In this document: in pieces, positions 33,657 through 43,025 of the stretch
Position numbering within the stretch: the stretch's first letter is position 1
Layout: each line of letters starts with the position of its first letter
DNA from: Paracoccaceae bacterium
GTDB taxonomy: Bacteria; Pseudomonadota; Alphaproteobacteria; Rhodobacterales; Rhodobacteraceae
Length of the DNA stretch: 43,914 nucleotides
Direction of reading: 5' to 3'
Assembly (NCBI GenBank): GCA_003567315.1
Contig: PWZT01000088.1
Span: forward strand, 89,610 to 133,523
Program-made: the position numbers and the translations under genes
The notes under the pieces: generated by a model
Databases searched by the model: none
Told to the model about the DNA's origin: nothing
The model's input: the letters and a program-made list of their open reading frames with translations, nothing else

Positions 33657-34484
33657 GTGGTAAAATCACTCGCAGTGGCGCTGGCCCTGATCACTTCAGC
33701 ATCCGCGCTCATGGCACAGGACCGTCCATTACAGATGCTTGACACAGGGCTTCAGGTGCAGGGCTGGGAGGGTGTCGGGCGTCTTGATGTCGGAAATGCC
33801 GGTTTCTGCACGGCGGCCCTCATCTCCGAAAGGCTGGTTCTGACCGCGGCCCATTGTCTTTTTGACCGCGACACCGGCGAGCGGATTTCCGATGGCCAGT
33901 TGCTCTTTCGTGCAGGGTTTCGGCACGGACGTTCTGCGGCGGACGCGCGCGTGAACCGGTCTGCAGTGCATCCGGACTACGACCCGAAGGCGGGGGTCAC
34001 TACCAGAAACGTTTCGCATGATCTCGCACTTCTGGAATTGACCTTCCCGGTACGCAATCTGGGCGTGACCCCCTTCGCCGTTTATTCTGAGCCAAGGGGC
34101 GGCGAGACTGTCGGCGTGGTGTCTTACGGTCGCGGGCGGCTGGACGCGCCTGCGCTGCAGGAGCGTTGCCGTGTCATGTCACGCGACCGTGCAGGGGTGT
34201 TGATGATGTCCTGCTCGGTCGATTTCGGTTCTTCCGGCGCGCCGGTTTTTGCCTTGTCCCAAGGACGACCGCATATCGTGTCTGTCGTTTCGGCAAATGC
34301 ACGTAGCAGCGTCGATGGTAAGGTTTCAGATGTGTCGCTCGGTGTGGCTCTCGGCCCGAAGCTGAACGTCCTAAAGGCTGCGCTGGATGCACGCGATCAG
34401 CGGTTTATCCGGCCATCCGCTCCGGGTAGCTCCGCGACGCGTGAAATGAGTTCGGGCAGCGGCGCGCGGTTCGTGCGTCCGTAA
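33657..34484 (+). CDS. secreted trypsin-like serine protease (S1 family)
   Basis: This 275-aa protein begins with GTG at 33657, behind GGAGA at 8-12 bases; the frame continues upstream to 33606 without a ribosome site. A signal peptide ends at SASALMA near residue 20. The catalytic triad is visible as H in LVLTAAHC, D in SHDLALLEL and S in DFGSSGAPVF. The nucleophile motif is GSSGAP instead of trypsin's GDSGGP, closer to the V8 glutamyl peptidase branch. It has four cysteines and a serine-rich C-terminal tail. It should act in the periplasm or outside the cell; its target is unknown. Confidence 0.88.
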   Translation: MVKSLAVALALITSASALMAQDRPLQMLDTGLQVQGWEGVGRLDVGNAGFCTAALISERLVLTAAHCLFDRDTGERISDGQLLFRAGFRHGRSAADARVNRSAVHPDYDPKAGVTTRNVSHDLALLELTFPVRNLGVTPFAVYSEPRGGETVGVVSYGRGRLDAPALQERCRVMSRDRAGVLMMSCSVDFGSSGAPVFALSQGRPHIVSVVSANARSSVDGKVSDVSLGVALGPKLNVLKAALDARDQRFIRPSAPGSSATREMSSGSGARFVRP

Positions 34485-34540
34485 CCATCACAAATCGGCG
34501 AGAGCGTCGTTTGCGCTGCGCCTCATGCGGCTGGAAGGCT

Positions 34541-34569
34541 CTTGAAAGCGCCATTTTGGCTTCCCATTT
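34541..34569 (+). promoter_or_regulatory. sigma-32 (RpoH) heat-shock promoter for hsp20
   Basis: CTTGAAA (34541-34547) and CCCATTT (34563-34569) are separated by 15 bases and match the RpoH consensus CTTGAAA-N11-16-CCCATNT at every defined position. The start site would fall near 34577, about 97 bases before the hsp20 ATG. Confidence 0.8.
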
Positions 34570-34576
34570 CTAACGA

Positions 34577-34673
34577 GCGTAGCAATCGCCGGATCGGGAT
34601 TGCCCGCATGCAACGAGCGCCTGTCCATATTGGAAGGTGCGCAAATCGTGTCGCTTCAAAATGGAGGATGCTT
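34577..34673 (+). promoter_or_regulatory. ROSE-type RNA thermometer in the hsp20 leader
   Basis: The leader can fold into successive hairpins: GCAATC/GATTGC (34582-34603), a GCGCCT/AGGTGCGC stem (34617-34642), and a last one where TCGCT (34651-34655, the ROSE word UYGCU) and the following TC face the ribosome site GGAGGA (34663-34668) over a short A-rich loop. ROSE elements hide the ribosome site of alphaproteobacterial small heat-shock genes until the RNA melts at high temperature. Confidence 0.65.
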
Positions 34674-35147
34674 ATGCGTCGTTTTGACCCAACCCCGCTT
34701 TATCGTGCCACCATCGGTTTCGACCGTATGGCAGACATGCTTGACCGTGTGCTTGCAACCGATGTGCAGGCCCCAAGCTACCCACCCTACAATATCGAAC
34801 GCACAGACGAAAACGCGTATCGGATTTCGATCGCCGTGGCAGGTTTCTCGGCCGACGATCTGACGGTCGAGGTGAAGGAAAACGCTCTGCTGGTGACCGG
34901 GCGTTCGACCGAGGACGACAGTGATCGCGAATATCTGCATCGCGGCATCGCGACGCGCGCCTTTGAGCGGCGGTTCCACCTCGCCGATCACGTCCGGGTG
35001 ACGAATGCGCGCCACGCTGACGGGATGCTGCATATCGATCTTGCACGCGAGCTACCGGAAGCGCTGAAGCCGCGTCAGATCGAGATTTCGCGCGATACGA
35101 CCAAATTGGTCGACTCCGCAACACAAGCCGATCGCACGGCAGCGTAA
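34674..35147 (+). CDS. small heat-shock protein Hsp20 (IbpA-like)
   Basis: This 157-aa chaperone holds unfolding proteins until Hsp70 and ClpB can refold them. The alpha-crystallin domain spans about residues 38-130: PPYNIERTDENAYRISIAVA, FSADDLTVEVKENALLVTGR and the terminal GMLHIDLARELPE. The N-terminus MRRFDPTPLYRATIGFDRM is typical of class A rhizobial and Rhodobacter IbpA proteins. ATG 34674 is fixed by GGAGG 6 bases before it; the longer frame from 34542 would overlap the heat-shock promoter. It is a single-gene unit with its own RpoH promoter, thermometer leader and terminator. Confidence 0.93.
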   Translation: MRRFDPTPLYRATIGFDRMADMLDRVLATDVQAPSYPPYNIERTDENAYRISIAVAGFSADDLTVEVKENALLVTGRSTEDDSDREYLHRGIATRAFERRFHLADHVRVTNARHADGMLHIDLARELPEALKPRQIEISRDTTKLVDSATQADRTAA

Positions 35148-35164
35148 ATCCGACTGGCAAAACT

Positions 35165-35192
35165 CAGGGCGCTCTGAAATCAGAGCGCCCTG
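35165..35192 (+). terminator. intrinsic terminator of hsp20
   Basis: A 13-bp perfect inverted repeat (CAGGGCGCTCTGA and its complement) with a 2-base centre starts 17 bases after the hsp20 stop and is followed by TTACT. Confidence 0.8.
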
Positions 35193-35279
35193 TTACTCGT
35201 TAAGAAAGCCTGAGCTCAAACCTGGTAGATACTTACATACTTGCTTGAAAAAATTGAGATTTCCTGAACGAATTTCATT

Positions 35280-35423
35280 TCATCGCTGGGCGGCAACCAT
35301 CCGCATGCTATCGCAGGTCCGACGCGCCCGCTTTGCCGCGCGCTGCCACGGCATGATGGGCATGTCCTGTGTGCTCTCTTCGAGCATCCCCTTTATCCAA
35401 CGCGTGTTTTTGTTGGCCGCCAT
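35280..35423 (-). CDS. 47-aa basic protein with MPWQR motif
   Basis: This short gene has a full AGGAGG 6-7 bases before ATG 35423 on the minus strand. The product begins MAANKNTRWIKGMLEE, has MPIMPWQRAAKRARR in the middle and is strongly basic. I recall similar very short Rhodobacteraceae proteins with the order TRWxK...MPWxRxAxRA, but cannot verify this here. There is no signal or membrane helix, and the charge suggests RNA or DNA binding. It lies alone, convergent with hsp20, 119 bp before the pgeF stop. A longer frame to 35465 is less likely because the ribosome site fits 35423. Confidence 0.65.
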   Translation of the reverse strand: MAANKNTRWIKGMLEESTQDMPIMPWQRAAKRARRTCDSMRMVAAQR

Positions 35424-35542
35424 CTTCGCCCTCCTTCCGGGCCTTCCCCGTGTCATCCAAACCATGCTTAACCATCGCGTCCGAAACCGGCAGAAATGGG
35501 TCAGCTTCTAGGAGTTTGCAGGGCGGCCTTGCGCGCGGGCCG

Positions 35543-36307
35543 TTACATTCTGATAACGGAAATCAACCGCCCGTAATCAGCCTGACCCTCATGTACCGAG
35601 CGCCGGTATGAATAGAAGCGTTTCGGATCTGCATAGGTGCAGTGACCGATCCATTCCACGTCGCCGATACCAGCCGCGCGCAGACGCGCGAGGCCGAAGC
35701 CAACAAGGTCGAAATGGTATTTCCCATCGACGCCATTGGCGAAAAAGCGGGTGTGATCGGGGTCATCCTCGAGGAACGTGTCGAGAAAATCCTCCCCGAC
35801 CTCATAGGCGCGCTGGCTGATGCAGGGCCCGATCACAGCCCGGATGCGGCTCTTCTCGGCGCCGATATCTTCCATCGCCTTAACTGTGTTTTCCAGAATG
35901 CCCCCAAGCGCGCCACGCCAGCCCGCATGCGCGACCCCGATCACCTGCCCTTGCGGGTCGGCGAACAGCACAGGCTTGCAATCGGCTGTGAGGATGGCCA
36001 GACCAAGCCCCGGCGTGGCCGTCACGATGGCATCGGCCTCGGGTCTGGGCTCGTCCGGTGGCAAGGGCGCGGTGAGAGAGACGACCCGCGCCGAATGCGT
36101 CTGGTGCACAGTGACCAGCGCCTCAGGGTTGAGTTGCATTGCCTCGGCGACGCGCGCGCGGTTCAGCCGGACGCTTTCGCTCTGGTCCGATGACCCGGGT
36201 CCGCAATTCAGCCCCTCGAATATTCCAGACGATGCGCCGCCGCGTCGGGTGAAAAAACCGTGGCGCAGGGGGGCAAGCGTGTCGGCAGTGAGGATTTCCA
36301 GCGTCAT
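35543..36307 (-). CDS. pgeF: peptidoglycan editing factor PgeF (YfiH, laccase-domain protein)
   Basis: This 254-aa protein belongs to the multicopper-oxidase-unrelated YfiH family, credited with purine nucleoside phosphorylase activity and with preventing wrong amino acids in peptidoglycan. Family motifs are HGFFTRRGGASSGIFEGLNC, VHQTHSARV, LTADCKPVLFAD and GVAHAGWRGAL, giving the zinc-binding His-Cys-His set, then GPCISQRAYEVGEDF. The start overlaps the midA stop by 4 bp (ATGA). It is the third gene of an lgt-midA-pgeF operon, an order common in Rhodobacterales. Confidence 0.94.
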   Translation of the reverse strand: MTLEILTADTLAPLRHGFFTRRGGASSGIFEGLNCGPGSSDQSESVRLNRARVAEAMQLNPEALVTVHQTHSARVVSLTAPLPPDEPRPEADAIVTATPGLGLAILTADCKPVLFADPQGQVIGVAHAGWRGALGGILENTVKAMEDIGAEKSRIRAVIGPCISQRAYEVGEDFLDTFLEDDPDHTRFFANGVDGKYHFDLVGFGLARLRAAGIGDVEWIGHCTYADPKRFYSYRRSVHEGQADYGRLISVIRM

Positions 36308-37368
36308 ACGTCAAATCCGGGCAGCGGTGGTGCATCGCGGCCTGTGAGCCCCATCACCTTGAACAGGTGACCCATTTCCTCCGCATGCGTCAAGCGTCGA
36401 TATGCCGCGAGATGCGATTCGCGCGCGGGTCCGTCAAGATGGCGCGCCAGTTGCTCGGCGCGCATGCCGATCCCGAGCCGCTCGAGAAACGCCCCCTGCG
36501 GCGTGAGCGGGGTCGCGCGCAGATCCGGCGCGGCAAGGGCCAGTGCCTCGAAATCGACATGCGCGGTCAGATCAGCCGCGCCGGGATTGGCGAGCGGGTC
36601 ATCATACTCATGCGCGCGCAGCGCCTGTAACGTGTCGCCCCGGCTGCGCCAGTCGCCGTAATCAATGATCAGCGCGCAGCCGCCATGGGCCGCGATGCGC
36701 GCGTTGATGGGGGCCATGACAGAGTCGGCCGCTGGTCGGGTCTCGATCATCTGGCCGTCTTCCGTATCGCCCGTCCTATGCTCCAGTGCGCCCAACCGGG
36801 CCGCAGGGCTGAGGCCGAAAAGCAGCCTGTCGCCCTCTGCCCAGATGACGCGTTCGGCCCATCCGGCGCCCTGTCGCAGGAATTGGCGGATCGGCAGCGC
36901 ATCGAAAAACTCGTTCGCGATCAGGAAAAGAGTCGCCTCAGGCAGGCTCTCGGCCGTGTCGTGGAACTGCGGCGCATGGGGGGCGAGCGCATCCTTCTGC
37001 CGGGCGCGCAACACAGGGCTCGCCTCGACCAGATGCAGGCGCAAGCTGTCGTGAAATCCCGGAACCTGCCGCGTCGCGCGCAGCAGATCGACCATGAGTG
37101 TGCCGCGCCCCGGGCCAAGCTCGGCGAGGGTAAAGGGGGCAGGGCGGCCATGAGCTATCCAGACCTGCGCGAGACACAGGCCCAGAAGCTCGCCGAACAT
37201 CTGGCTGATCTCGGGTGCGGTGATGAAATCCCCGGCACGCCCCAGAGGGTCGCGCGTGGAATAGTAACCATGCTGGGGGTGGAGCAGGCAGAGCGTCATG
37301 TAATCGGCCACGCTGATCGGCCCCTGCAGCGCGATCTGGCGCAGGATCGATTGCTTTAGCGCGGTCAT
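36304..37368 (-). CDS. MidA/NDUFAF7-family SAM-dependent methyltransferase
   Basis: This 354-aa protein matches the MidA family, whose mitochondrial member NDUFAF7 dimethylates an arginine of the complex I subunit NDUFS2. Motifs are [20 protein letters not shown], the SAM loop [18 protein letters not shown] and [12 protein letters not shown], with ALIIDYGD later. The bacterial target is probably the complex I subunit NuoD, by analogy. It overlaps lgt upstream and pgeF downstream by 4 bp each, so translation of the three is coupled. Confidence 0.92.
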   Translation of the reverse strand: MTALKQSILRQIALQGPISVADYMTLCLLHPQHGYYSTRDPLGRAGDFITAPEISQMFGELLGLCLAQVWIAHGRPAPFTLAELGPGRGTLMVDLLRATRQVPGFHDSLRLHLVEASPVLRARQKDALAPHAPQFHDTAESLPEATLFLIANEFFDALPIRQFLRQGAGWAERVIWAEGDRLLFGLSPAARLGALEHRTGDTEDGQMIETRPAADSVMAPINARIAAHGGCALIIDYGDWRSRGDTLQALRAHEYDDPLANPGAADLTAHVDFEALALAAPDLRATPLTPQGAFLERLGIGMRAEQLARHLDGPARESHLAAYRRLTHAEEMGHLFKVMGLTGRDAPPLPGFDV

Positions 37369-38255
37369 ACACGCCTGCGCAGCAGCAATAGCGCGAGCCC
37401 GGCGAGGATCATCGGCAGCGACAGCAACTGCCCCATCGTAAGCCCGAGAGGCCCGAGGCTGAGCACATGGCCCAGCGGATTGTCGGGCGTGATGAATTGC
37501 GCATCGGCCTGCCGGAAGAACTCGACTGTAAAGCGCGCAAGCCCGTAGCCTGCGATGAACACCGCTGTGACAAGACCCGGACGCTTGAGCGCGCCACGCC
37601 CCCAGACCAGAAAGGCAAGCAGCGCAAAGAGCACGAGCCCCTCCAGCGCGGCCTCATAAAGCTGGGTCGGATGGCGCGCACAGTCATCCACTGGCCAGTC
37701 CCAGGGACAGCTTTGCGCGGCCTGTCCGGGAAAGATCACCCCCCAGGGCTGCAGCGTGGGCCGGCCCCAAAGCTCGGCATTGACGAAATTCGCAACGCGC
37801 CCCAAGCCGATCCCGATAGGCGCGACCAGCGCCATGCCATCGGCGATCTGCAAGGGCGGCACCCCGTTGCGCCGACAGAAAACGAGTCCGGCCACGACCA
37901 CGCCTGCAAGCCCGCCATGGAAGGACATGCCCCCTTCCCAGACGCGCAGGATCTCCATCGGGTTCGCAAGGTAATATCCAGGCTGGTAGAACAGCACGAA
38001 TCCCAGCCGGCCGCCAAGGATCACGCCGAAAATGACATAGGTGAGCAGCGCCTCGACACGCGCGGGTTCCATTGGCGCAGTATCGGCGGGCCAGAGCGCG
38101 GGGCGCTGCATCAGCCGGTAGATGATCCACCACCCTGCAAGAAAGCCTGCAATGTAGGCCAGCGCATACCAGCGCAGTGCAAACTGGAAATTGCCAATTT
38201 CGATGCTGAACAACACGGGGCTGAGATCAGGGAACTGAATGGCCAGAGAGATCAT
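37365..38255 (-). CDS. lgt: prolipoprotein diacylglyceryl transferase
   Basis: This 296-aa inner-membrane enzyme moves diacylglycerol from phosphatidylglycerol to the lipobox cysteine of prolipoproteins. It has about seven helices and the Lgt signature [16 protein letters not shown] with the catalytic arginine, plus [10 protein letters not shown] and [15 protein letters not shown] 38255 starts the usual [18 protein letters not shown]; the open frame continues to 38621 but that part overlaps ubiK on the other strand and is not coding. It heads the lgt-midA-pgeF operon. A substrate may be the lipoprotein at 43026. Confidence 0.95.
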   Translation of the reverse strand: MISLAIQFPDLSPVLFSIEIGNFQFALRWYALAYIAGFLAGWWIIYRLMQRPALWPADTAPMEPARVEALLTYVIFGVILGGRLGFVLFYQPGYYLANPMEILRVWEGGMSFHGGLAGVVVAGLVFCRRNGVPPLQIADGMALVAPIGIGLGRVANFVNAELWGRPTLQPWGVIFPGQAAQSCPWDWPVDDCARHPTQLYEAALEGLVLFALLAFLVWGRGALKRPGLVTAVFIAGYGLARFTVEFFRQADAQFITPDNPLGHVLSLGPLGLTMGQLLSLPMILAGLALLLLRRRV

Positions 38256-38373
38256 GCGCGCCTGCGGGCTGGGAAAACTTGCGCCTGTCTGACGCGGGAC
38301 GCGCGCGGAAGTCAACCTTGAGTTTCTGGCGCCTTGGTCACATATATGGGCCAGAGCAACACCGAGGTATCCC

Positions 38374-38631
38374 ATGCAGACCCGCAACCGCTTTCTGGAT
38401 GATGTGTCACAATTGATAACCAATGCGATGGGCGTGGCGCAGGGCGCGCGCACCGAGGCCGAGACAGCGTTGAAAAGCGCCATGGACCGTTGGTTGGCGG
38501 ATCGCGACTTCGTCACGCGCGAGGAGTTCGATGCTGTCCGTGCCATGGCACAGAAGGCGCGTGAAGAGAATGAAGCGCTCAAGGCGCGCATTGCAGCACT
38601 CGAAGCGGGCGCGTCCGACAAGCCGAAATAG
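38374..38631 (+). CDS. ubiK: UbiK/YqiC-type ubiquinone biosynthesis accessory factor
   Basis: This 85-aa protein has an amphipathic N-terminal helix ([20 protein letters not shown]) and a C-terminal coiled coil ending in [35 protein letters not shown] in between is the family signature. UbiK trimerises and helps the UbiJ-containing ubiquinone complex at the membrane; the family also fuses membranes in vitro. GAGG is 6 bases before the ATG. It is divergent from lgt and ends 5 bp before the convergent DUF4139 gene. Confidence 0.88.
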   Translation: MQTRNRFLDDVSQLITNAMGVAQGARTEAETALKSAMDRWLADRDFVTREEFDAVRAMAQKAREENEALKARIAALEAGASDKPK

Positions 38632-38636
38632 AGGCT

Positions 38637-40496
38637 TCAGCTTTCGCGCAGCAACTCGCGGATCGCTTGGGTGATGTCTGACAGCCGAGATTGCGCATTC
38701 GCGCGCTCGGTTCGCATCGCCTCAATCTCGGTGTCGATTTCGTCGACACGCGCACGGCGCGTCCGCGTTGTCGGGCTGTCGTCGCCAAGCTGGACGATCA
38801 AATCCACCAACCGCGCCTGATCGGCAATCAGGTCGGCTTCGGATGCGCGCAGATCGTCCAGCATCTCGCGCAACCGGGCTTCCTCGCGGCGCAAGTCCTG
38901 CATGTCCTCAAGCACTTGCTGCAAGTCCGGCTCTGGCAGGCGGTTTGTCCAGTATGCGAGGGTCTCGAGGTCAAGCGGCAAGAGCGCGACCTCGCTGCGC
39001 GTGAGCCGCGTCTCGAGCACATCCTGCGAAACGATCTCGCCAGCGGGCACGTCCACGGCGAAGCGCGTGTCTTCAAAGCCGGGGATCGCGCCCTCGGTCG
39101 CGACCTCCCAGCCATCGCGCAGCGGATGGGTGAGGGTGAGCACGCGCGCGGCATCGGGCGCGCCCTCGATGCGGTAGGTGGTGCGGCGCTCAAGCTGTTC
39201 GGTGGCCACCAGAACCCCGTCCACGATGCGCGCCGATTGGACCTGCCGCGTCTCCGACAGGCTCTCGCGCACCCTGACCGCCGTGTCGCGCGCGAATTCG
39301 ATCACCTCGCGCGCGCCCGGGGCGAGCTCGGGCAGCATGGCATCCCCGGCATGGCCGCGCGTGGCTTCGTAAAGCGTCACGACACCCGCAGGCAGGCGCA
39401 ATGGCAGCGGGTTTTCGAATTCAATGGCGATCATGGGATGCTCGGCCCCACTGCCGCCGCGATAGAGTGTGAGCCGCGCCTCTTCCAGCCGCTCGCTCAG
39501 AAAGGGCAGCGAGATCATCTCGCCCGCTTGCAGTGAAACGGGCGTTTCCAGCGTGAAGCGCGAGAAACTTTCACCATCATCCATCGCGACCGGCGCTGCA
39601 TCCATCTCGGCCTCGAACATCATGCCGCGCGCCATAAGCGGTGCATGGGCGGGCTCCATCTCGGGTGCGGCCAGCCTGCGCGGGGCGTCCAGCCGATCGT
39701 ATAGCTGAACCTCCAGCGCCTGCACGGCCCCTGTGGCAAGCGTCAGCGTGACCTCCTCCCAATCCTGCGCGGAGGCGTTCTCGATCACCGCCCAGCCTGT
39801 CAGCGTCACGCCGTCCGGCCCATCCTCGGCGCGCCATGCGGTTTTCCAAACGGGCGCGGGCTGTAGCCAGCCCAGCGATATGTCGCGCGGCGCTGGGTCG
39901 CTGCTGGAGAGGTGGACATCCACCATCTGCGCCCGGGCTCTGCTGCGCATTGCCTCGAGCCCCTGCGCGACGGCTGCGCGATCGGCGGCATCCGTGAAGC
40001 GCACGTCAGTTGCCTCATCGAGCAGGAACTGGCGCAGCGTGCCATCTTCGAGGCGCAGGGAGAGGCTCACGCAGCCGCGCTGGCCTTCGGTGGCGCAGGG
40101 TGTGTCCTGCGTGCCCATCAGCGCGCCTGCGACCAAATTCCCGCGTCGCGCAACCTCTACCGGCGTGCCGACCATTGCGTCCATGAGCCCGCGTAGGTCA
40201 CTGAGCGCATCGGGCGGGAAGGGCAGGGCAGCGAATGTATCCTCCAGCCTGCGCGGACCGGCCATCGTCAGTTTCGGGACAGCGGAGGAGGGATCCGAGA
40301 GTCGCAGCGATTTGAGGAAATCGTCAATATCCGCGCGCCGCACCGGCAAATGCAAGCCGCCCGCTTCAAGCGCCCCCTCGGCCTCGATCATCGCAAGCCC
40401 GGCTGTGGAGAGGGTGACTGCGCTGATGCGGGGGAAAGTTTCGGCGCTCGCAGGCAGCGCAAGGCTCGTAAGCAAAAGACAGGAGATAACACGCAT
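38637..40496 (-). CDS. DUF4139 domain protein, exported
   Basis: This 619-aa protein has a signal peptide (MRVISCLLLTSLALPASAE), an N-terminal domain with VTLSTAGLAMIEAEG, and a large beta-rich DUF4139 region from about residue 200 (ISLGWLQPAPVWKTAWR, LTGWAVIENASAQDWEEVTL). A coiled coil of about 85 residues forms the end (QVLEDMQDLRREEARLREML). The family includes mucoidy-inhibitor-like proteins, but its role is not known. ATG 40496 has GGAAGG 6 bases upstream; the frame extends to 40646 only into the divergent parC region. The protein should be periplasmic or secreted. Confidence 0.85.
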   Translation of the reverse strand: MRVISCLLLTSLALPASAETFPRISAVTLSTAGLAMIEAEGALEAGGLHLPVRRADIDDFLKSLRLSDPSSAVPKLTMAGPRRLEDTFAALPFPPDALSDLRGLMDAMVGTPVEVARRGNLVAGALMGTQDTPCATEGQRGCVSLSLRLEDGTLRQFLLDEATDVRFTDAADRAAVAQGLEAMRSRARAQMVDVHLSSSDPAPRDISLGWLQPAPVWKTAWRAEDGPDGVTLTGWAVIENASAQDWEEVTLTLATGAVQALEVQLYDRLDAPRRLAAPEMEPAHAPLMARGMMFEAEMDAAPVAMDDGESFSRFTLETPVSLQAGEMISLPFLSERLEEARLTLYRGGSGAEHPMIAIEFENPLPLRLPAGVVTLYEATRGHAGDAMLPELAPGAREVIEFARDTAVRVRESLSETRQVQSARIVDGVLVATEQLERRTTYRIEGAPDAARVLTLTHPLRDGWEVATEGAIPGFEDTRFAVDVPAGEIVSQDVLETRLTRSEVALLPLDLETLAYWTNRLPEPDLQQVLEDMQDLRREEARLREMLDDLRASEADLIADQARLVDLIVQLGDDSPTTRTRRARVDEIDTEIEAMRTERANAQSRLSDITQAIRELLRES

Positions 40497-40639
40497 GACA
40501 AGCCTTCCGGCGCTGGAAAACACTGCATGGAGCTTACGCCGCGCGCAGGCATCGCCACAAGCGCCATGATTTCGGGCAGCGTAAACTTGCTGTGTCGTCG
40601 GGGCTGGACGAAACCCATCTCTGGGGATATTGCGAGGGC

Positions 40640-42943
40640 ATGGCACAAGATGATGACGCGCAACCTGATCTGACCGCCCCGGTCTCCGAGCCGCTGCGCC
40701 GCGCGCTCGGGTCGCGCTATCTGCAATATGCGCTGTCCACGATCATGCACCGCGCGCTGCCCGATGCGCGCGACGGGCTCAAGCCCGTGCATCGTCGCAT
40801 CCTCTTTGCCATGCGCGAATTGAAGCTCTCTCCCACCGGCGGCTTTCGCAAATCCGCCAAGATCACTGGCGATGTGATGGGCAACTACCACCCCCATGGC
40901 GATGCCGCGATCTATGACGCGATGGCGCGGCTCGCGCAGGATTTCAACCTGCGCTATCCGCTTGTCGATGGGCAAGGTAATTTCGGCAATATCGACGGCG
41001 ATAACCCCGCCGCCGCCCGCTATACCGAGGCGCGCATGGCGCAGGCCGCCGAGGCGCTGCTTGAGGGCTTGGCCGAGAATGCGGTTGATTTCCGCCCCAA
41101 TTACGATGGCACGCTGGAAGAGCCTGTCGTGCTGCCTGCGGCCTTTCCCAATCTGCTGGCCAATGGCGCAAGCGGGATCGCGGTCGGGATGGCCACGAAT
41201 ATCCCGCCGCATAACCTCGATGAGCTAATCGAGGGCTGCCTTGCGCTGATCGCTGATCCCGAACTGCCCGATGACGCGCTCGTGAATCTCATCCCCGGCC
41301 CGGATTTCCCCACTGGCGGCGTGATTGTGGAGCCGCGCGATGCGATCCTCGCTGCCTATCAGACTGGGCGCGGCGCGTTTCGGCTGCGGGCGCGCTGGCA
41401 GATCGAGGATCTTGGGCGCGGGCAGTGGCAGGTGGTTGTCACCGAAATCCCGTTTCAGGTCCCCAAGAGCCGGTTGATCGAGAAACTCGCCGAAGTGATC
41501 CAGACCCGCAAGGTACCGCTCCTGGCAGATGTGCGCGACGAATCGGCCGATGATGTGCGCATCGTGCTCGAGCCGAAATCGCGCAGTGTCGATCCCGAGC
41601 TGATGATGGGCATGCTGTTTCGCAATTCCGATCTGGAGACGCGCTTCAGCCTGAACATGAATGTGCTGATCGACGGGGTGACGCCGCGCGTCTGCGCGCT
41701 GCGCGAGGTGCTGCGCGCCTTCCTCGATCATCGCCGCGAGGTGCTCACGCGCCGCAGCCAGCATCGGCTGAACAAGATCGACCATCGGCTCGAAGTGCTC
41801 GAAGGCTTCATCATCGCCTTTCTGAACCTCGACCGCGTAATCGACATCATCCGCTATGATGAAGCCCCCCGCGCGGCGCTGATGCGCGAGACATGGGGCC
41901 GCAGTTTTCCGCGTGCGACCTCCGAGAAGGATTACCAGCCGCCTGCGCCGGGCGAGGGCGAGTTGAGCGAGTTGCAGGCCGAGTCGATCCTTAACATGCG
42001 CCTGCGCAGCTTGCGTCGGTTGGAGGAAATCGAGCTCAAGCGCGAGCGCGATGCGCTGCTGAAGGAACGCGCGGAGCTTGAGGATCTGCTGGCCTCGCCA
42101 AAGCTGCAATGGGCGCGGATCGGGCGCGAGCTGCGCGAAGTGCAGGCGAAGTTCGGCAAGGCCACCGATCTTGGCCGCCGCCGCACGGATTTCGCCGAAG
42201 CCGGCGACGTCGAGGACGTGCCCATGGAGGCCATGATCGAACGCGAGCCGATCACGGTGGTCTGCTCGAAAATGGGCTGGATCCGCGCGATGAAGGGCCA
42301 TGTCGCGCTCGATCAACAATTCAAGTTCAAGGATGGGGACGAGGGCCGCTTCGCCTTCCACGCCGAGACGACCGACAAGATCGTGCTCTTTGGCTCGAAC
42401 GGGAGATTCTACACGCTTCTGGGCGCCAACCTGCCCGGCGGGCGTGGCATGGGCGAGCCGGTGCGGCTGATGATTGATCTGCCGAATGAAGCCGAGATCG
42501 TTGAGCTTTTTACCCATACACCGGGGGTTCGGCTCGTGGTGGCGTCCAGCGCAGGCGACGGCTTTGTCGTCCCCGCCGATGAGGTGGTCGCGCAGACGCG
42601 CAGCGGCAAGCAGGTGCTCAACCTGCGTGCGGGCGCGCGCGGTCATGTCTGTCGCAAGGTCGCGGGCGATCACCTCGCCGTGGTGGGGGAGAACCGCAAG
42701 CTTCTGGTCTTCCCGCTCGAGGATCTGCCCGAAATGGCGCGCGGCAAGGGGGTGCGGCTGCAAAGCTACAAGGATGGGGGCCTGTCAGATCTGACCACGA
42801 TCACGCTGTCCGAGGGGCTGCGTTGGCGCGATCCGGCGGGGCGCACGCGCCATGAGGCTGATCTCACCGAATGGCTGGGCAAGCGGGCGAGTGCGGGGCG
42901 GATGGCCCCACGCGGCTTCCCGCGCGACAACCGCTTCACTTGA
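40640..42943 (+). CDS. parC: DNA topoisomerase IV subunit A
   Basis: This 767-aa subunit cuts and rejoins DNA to unlink sister chromosomes, with ParE. The breakage domain has [38 protein letters not shown] and the catalytic tyrosine in [21 protein letters not shown] follows. Coiled coil and tower come next, and the C-terminal blades include [19 protein letters not shown]. The final blades are fewer than in GyrA and there is no GyrA box, which supports ParC. The start at 40640 gives [16 protein letters not shown] is very close (1-5 bases), so the start is less sure. Confidence 0.95.
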   Translation: MAQDDDAQPDLTAPVSEPLRRALGSRYLQYALSTIMHRALPDARDGLKPVHRRILFAMRELKLSPTGGFRKSAKITGDVMGNYHPHGDAAIYDAMARLAQDFNLRYPLVDGQGNFGNIDGDNPAAARYTEARMAQAAEALLEGLAENAVDFRPNYDGTLEEPVVLPAAFPNLLANGASGIAVGMATNIPPHNLDELIEGCLALIADPELPDDALVNLIPGPDFPTGGVIVEPRDAILAAYQTGRGAFRLRARWQIEDLGRGQWQVVVTEIPFQVPKSRLIEKLAEVIQTRKVPLLADVRDESADDVRIVLEPKSRSVDPELMMGMLFRNSDLETRFSLNMNVLIDGVTPRVCALREVLRAFLDHRREVLTRRSQHRLNKIDHRLEVLEGFIIAFLNLDRVIDIIRYDEAPRAALMRETWGRSFPRATSEKDYQPPAPGEGELSELQAESILNMRLRSLRRLEEIELKRERDALLKERAELEDLLASPKLQWARIGRELREVQAKFGKATDLGRRRTDFAEAGDVEDVPMEAMIEREPITVVCSKMGWIRAMKGHVALDQQFKFKDGDEGRFAFHAETTDKIVLFGSNGRFYTLLGANLPGGRGMGEPVRLMIDLPNEAEIVELFTHTPGVRLVVASSAGDGFVVPADEVVAQTRSGKQVLNLRAGARGHVCRKVAGDHLAVVGENRKLLVFPLEDLPEMARGKGVRLQSYKDGGLSDLTTITLSEGLRWRDPAGRTRHEADLTEWLGKRASAGRMAPRGFPRDNRFT

Positions 42944-43025
42944 GCGCATCGCGCGGAAAAGCTGTGATTTGCCTCTTTTGGCGTGATCCGCTAGCACTGC
43001 GCAAATCTAGTCCCGGAGATCTTGG

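Noticed and set aside
34542-34673. 44-residue extension of Hsp20
   Set aside because: It overlaps the heat-shock promoter and the leader, and GGAGG marks the inner ATG.
35245-35511. 88-codon plus-strand frame after hsp20
   Set aside because: Starts with TTG without ribosome site and lies opposite the better supported 47-aa gene.
41225-42763. 512-codon minus-strand frame inside parC
   Set aside because: Antisense to a conserved gene and of shadow composition.
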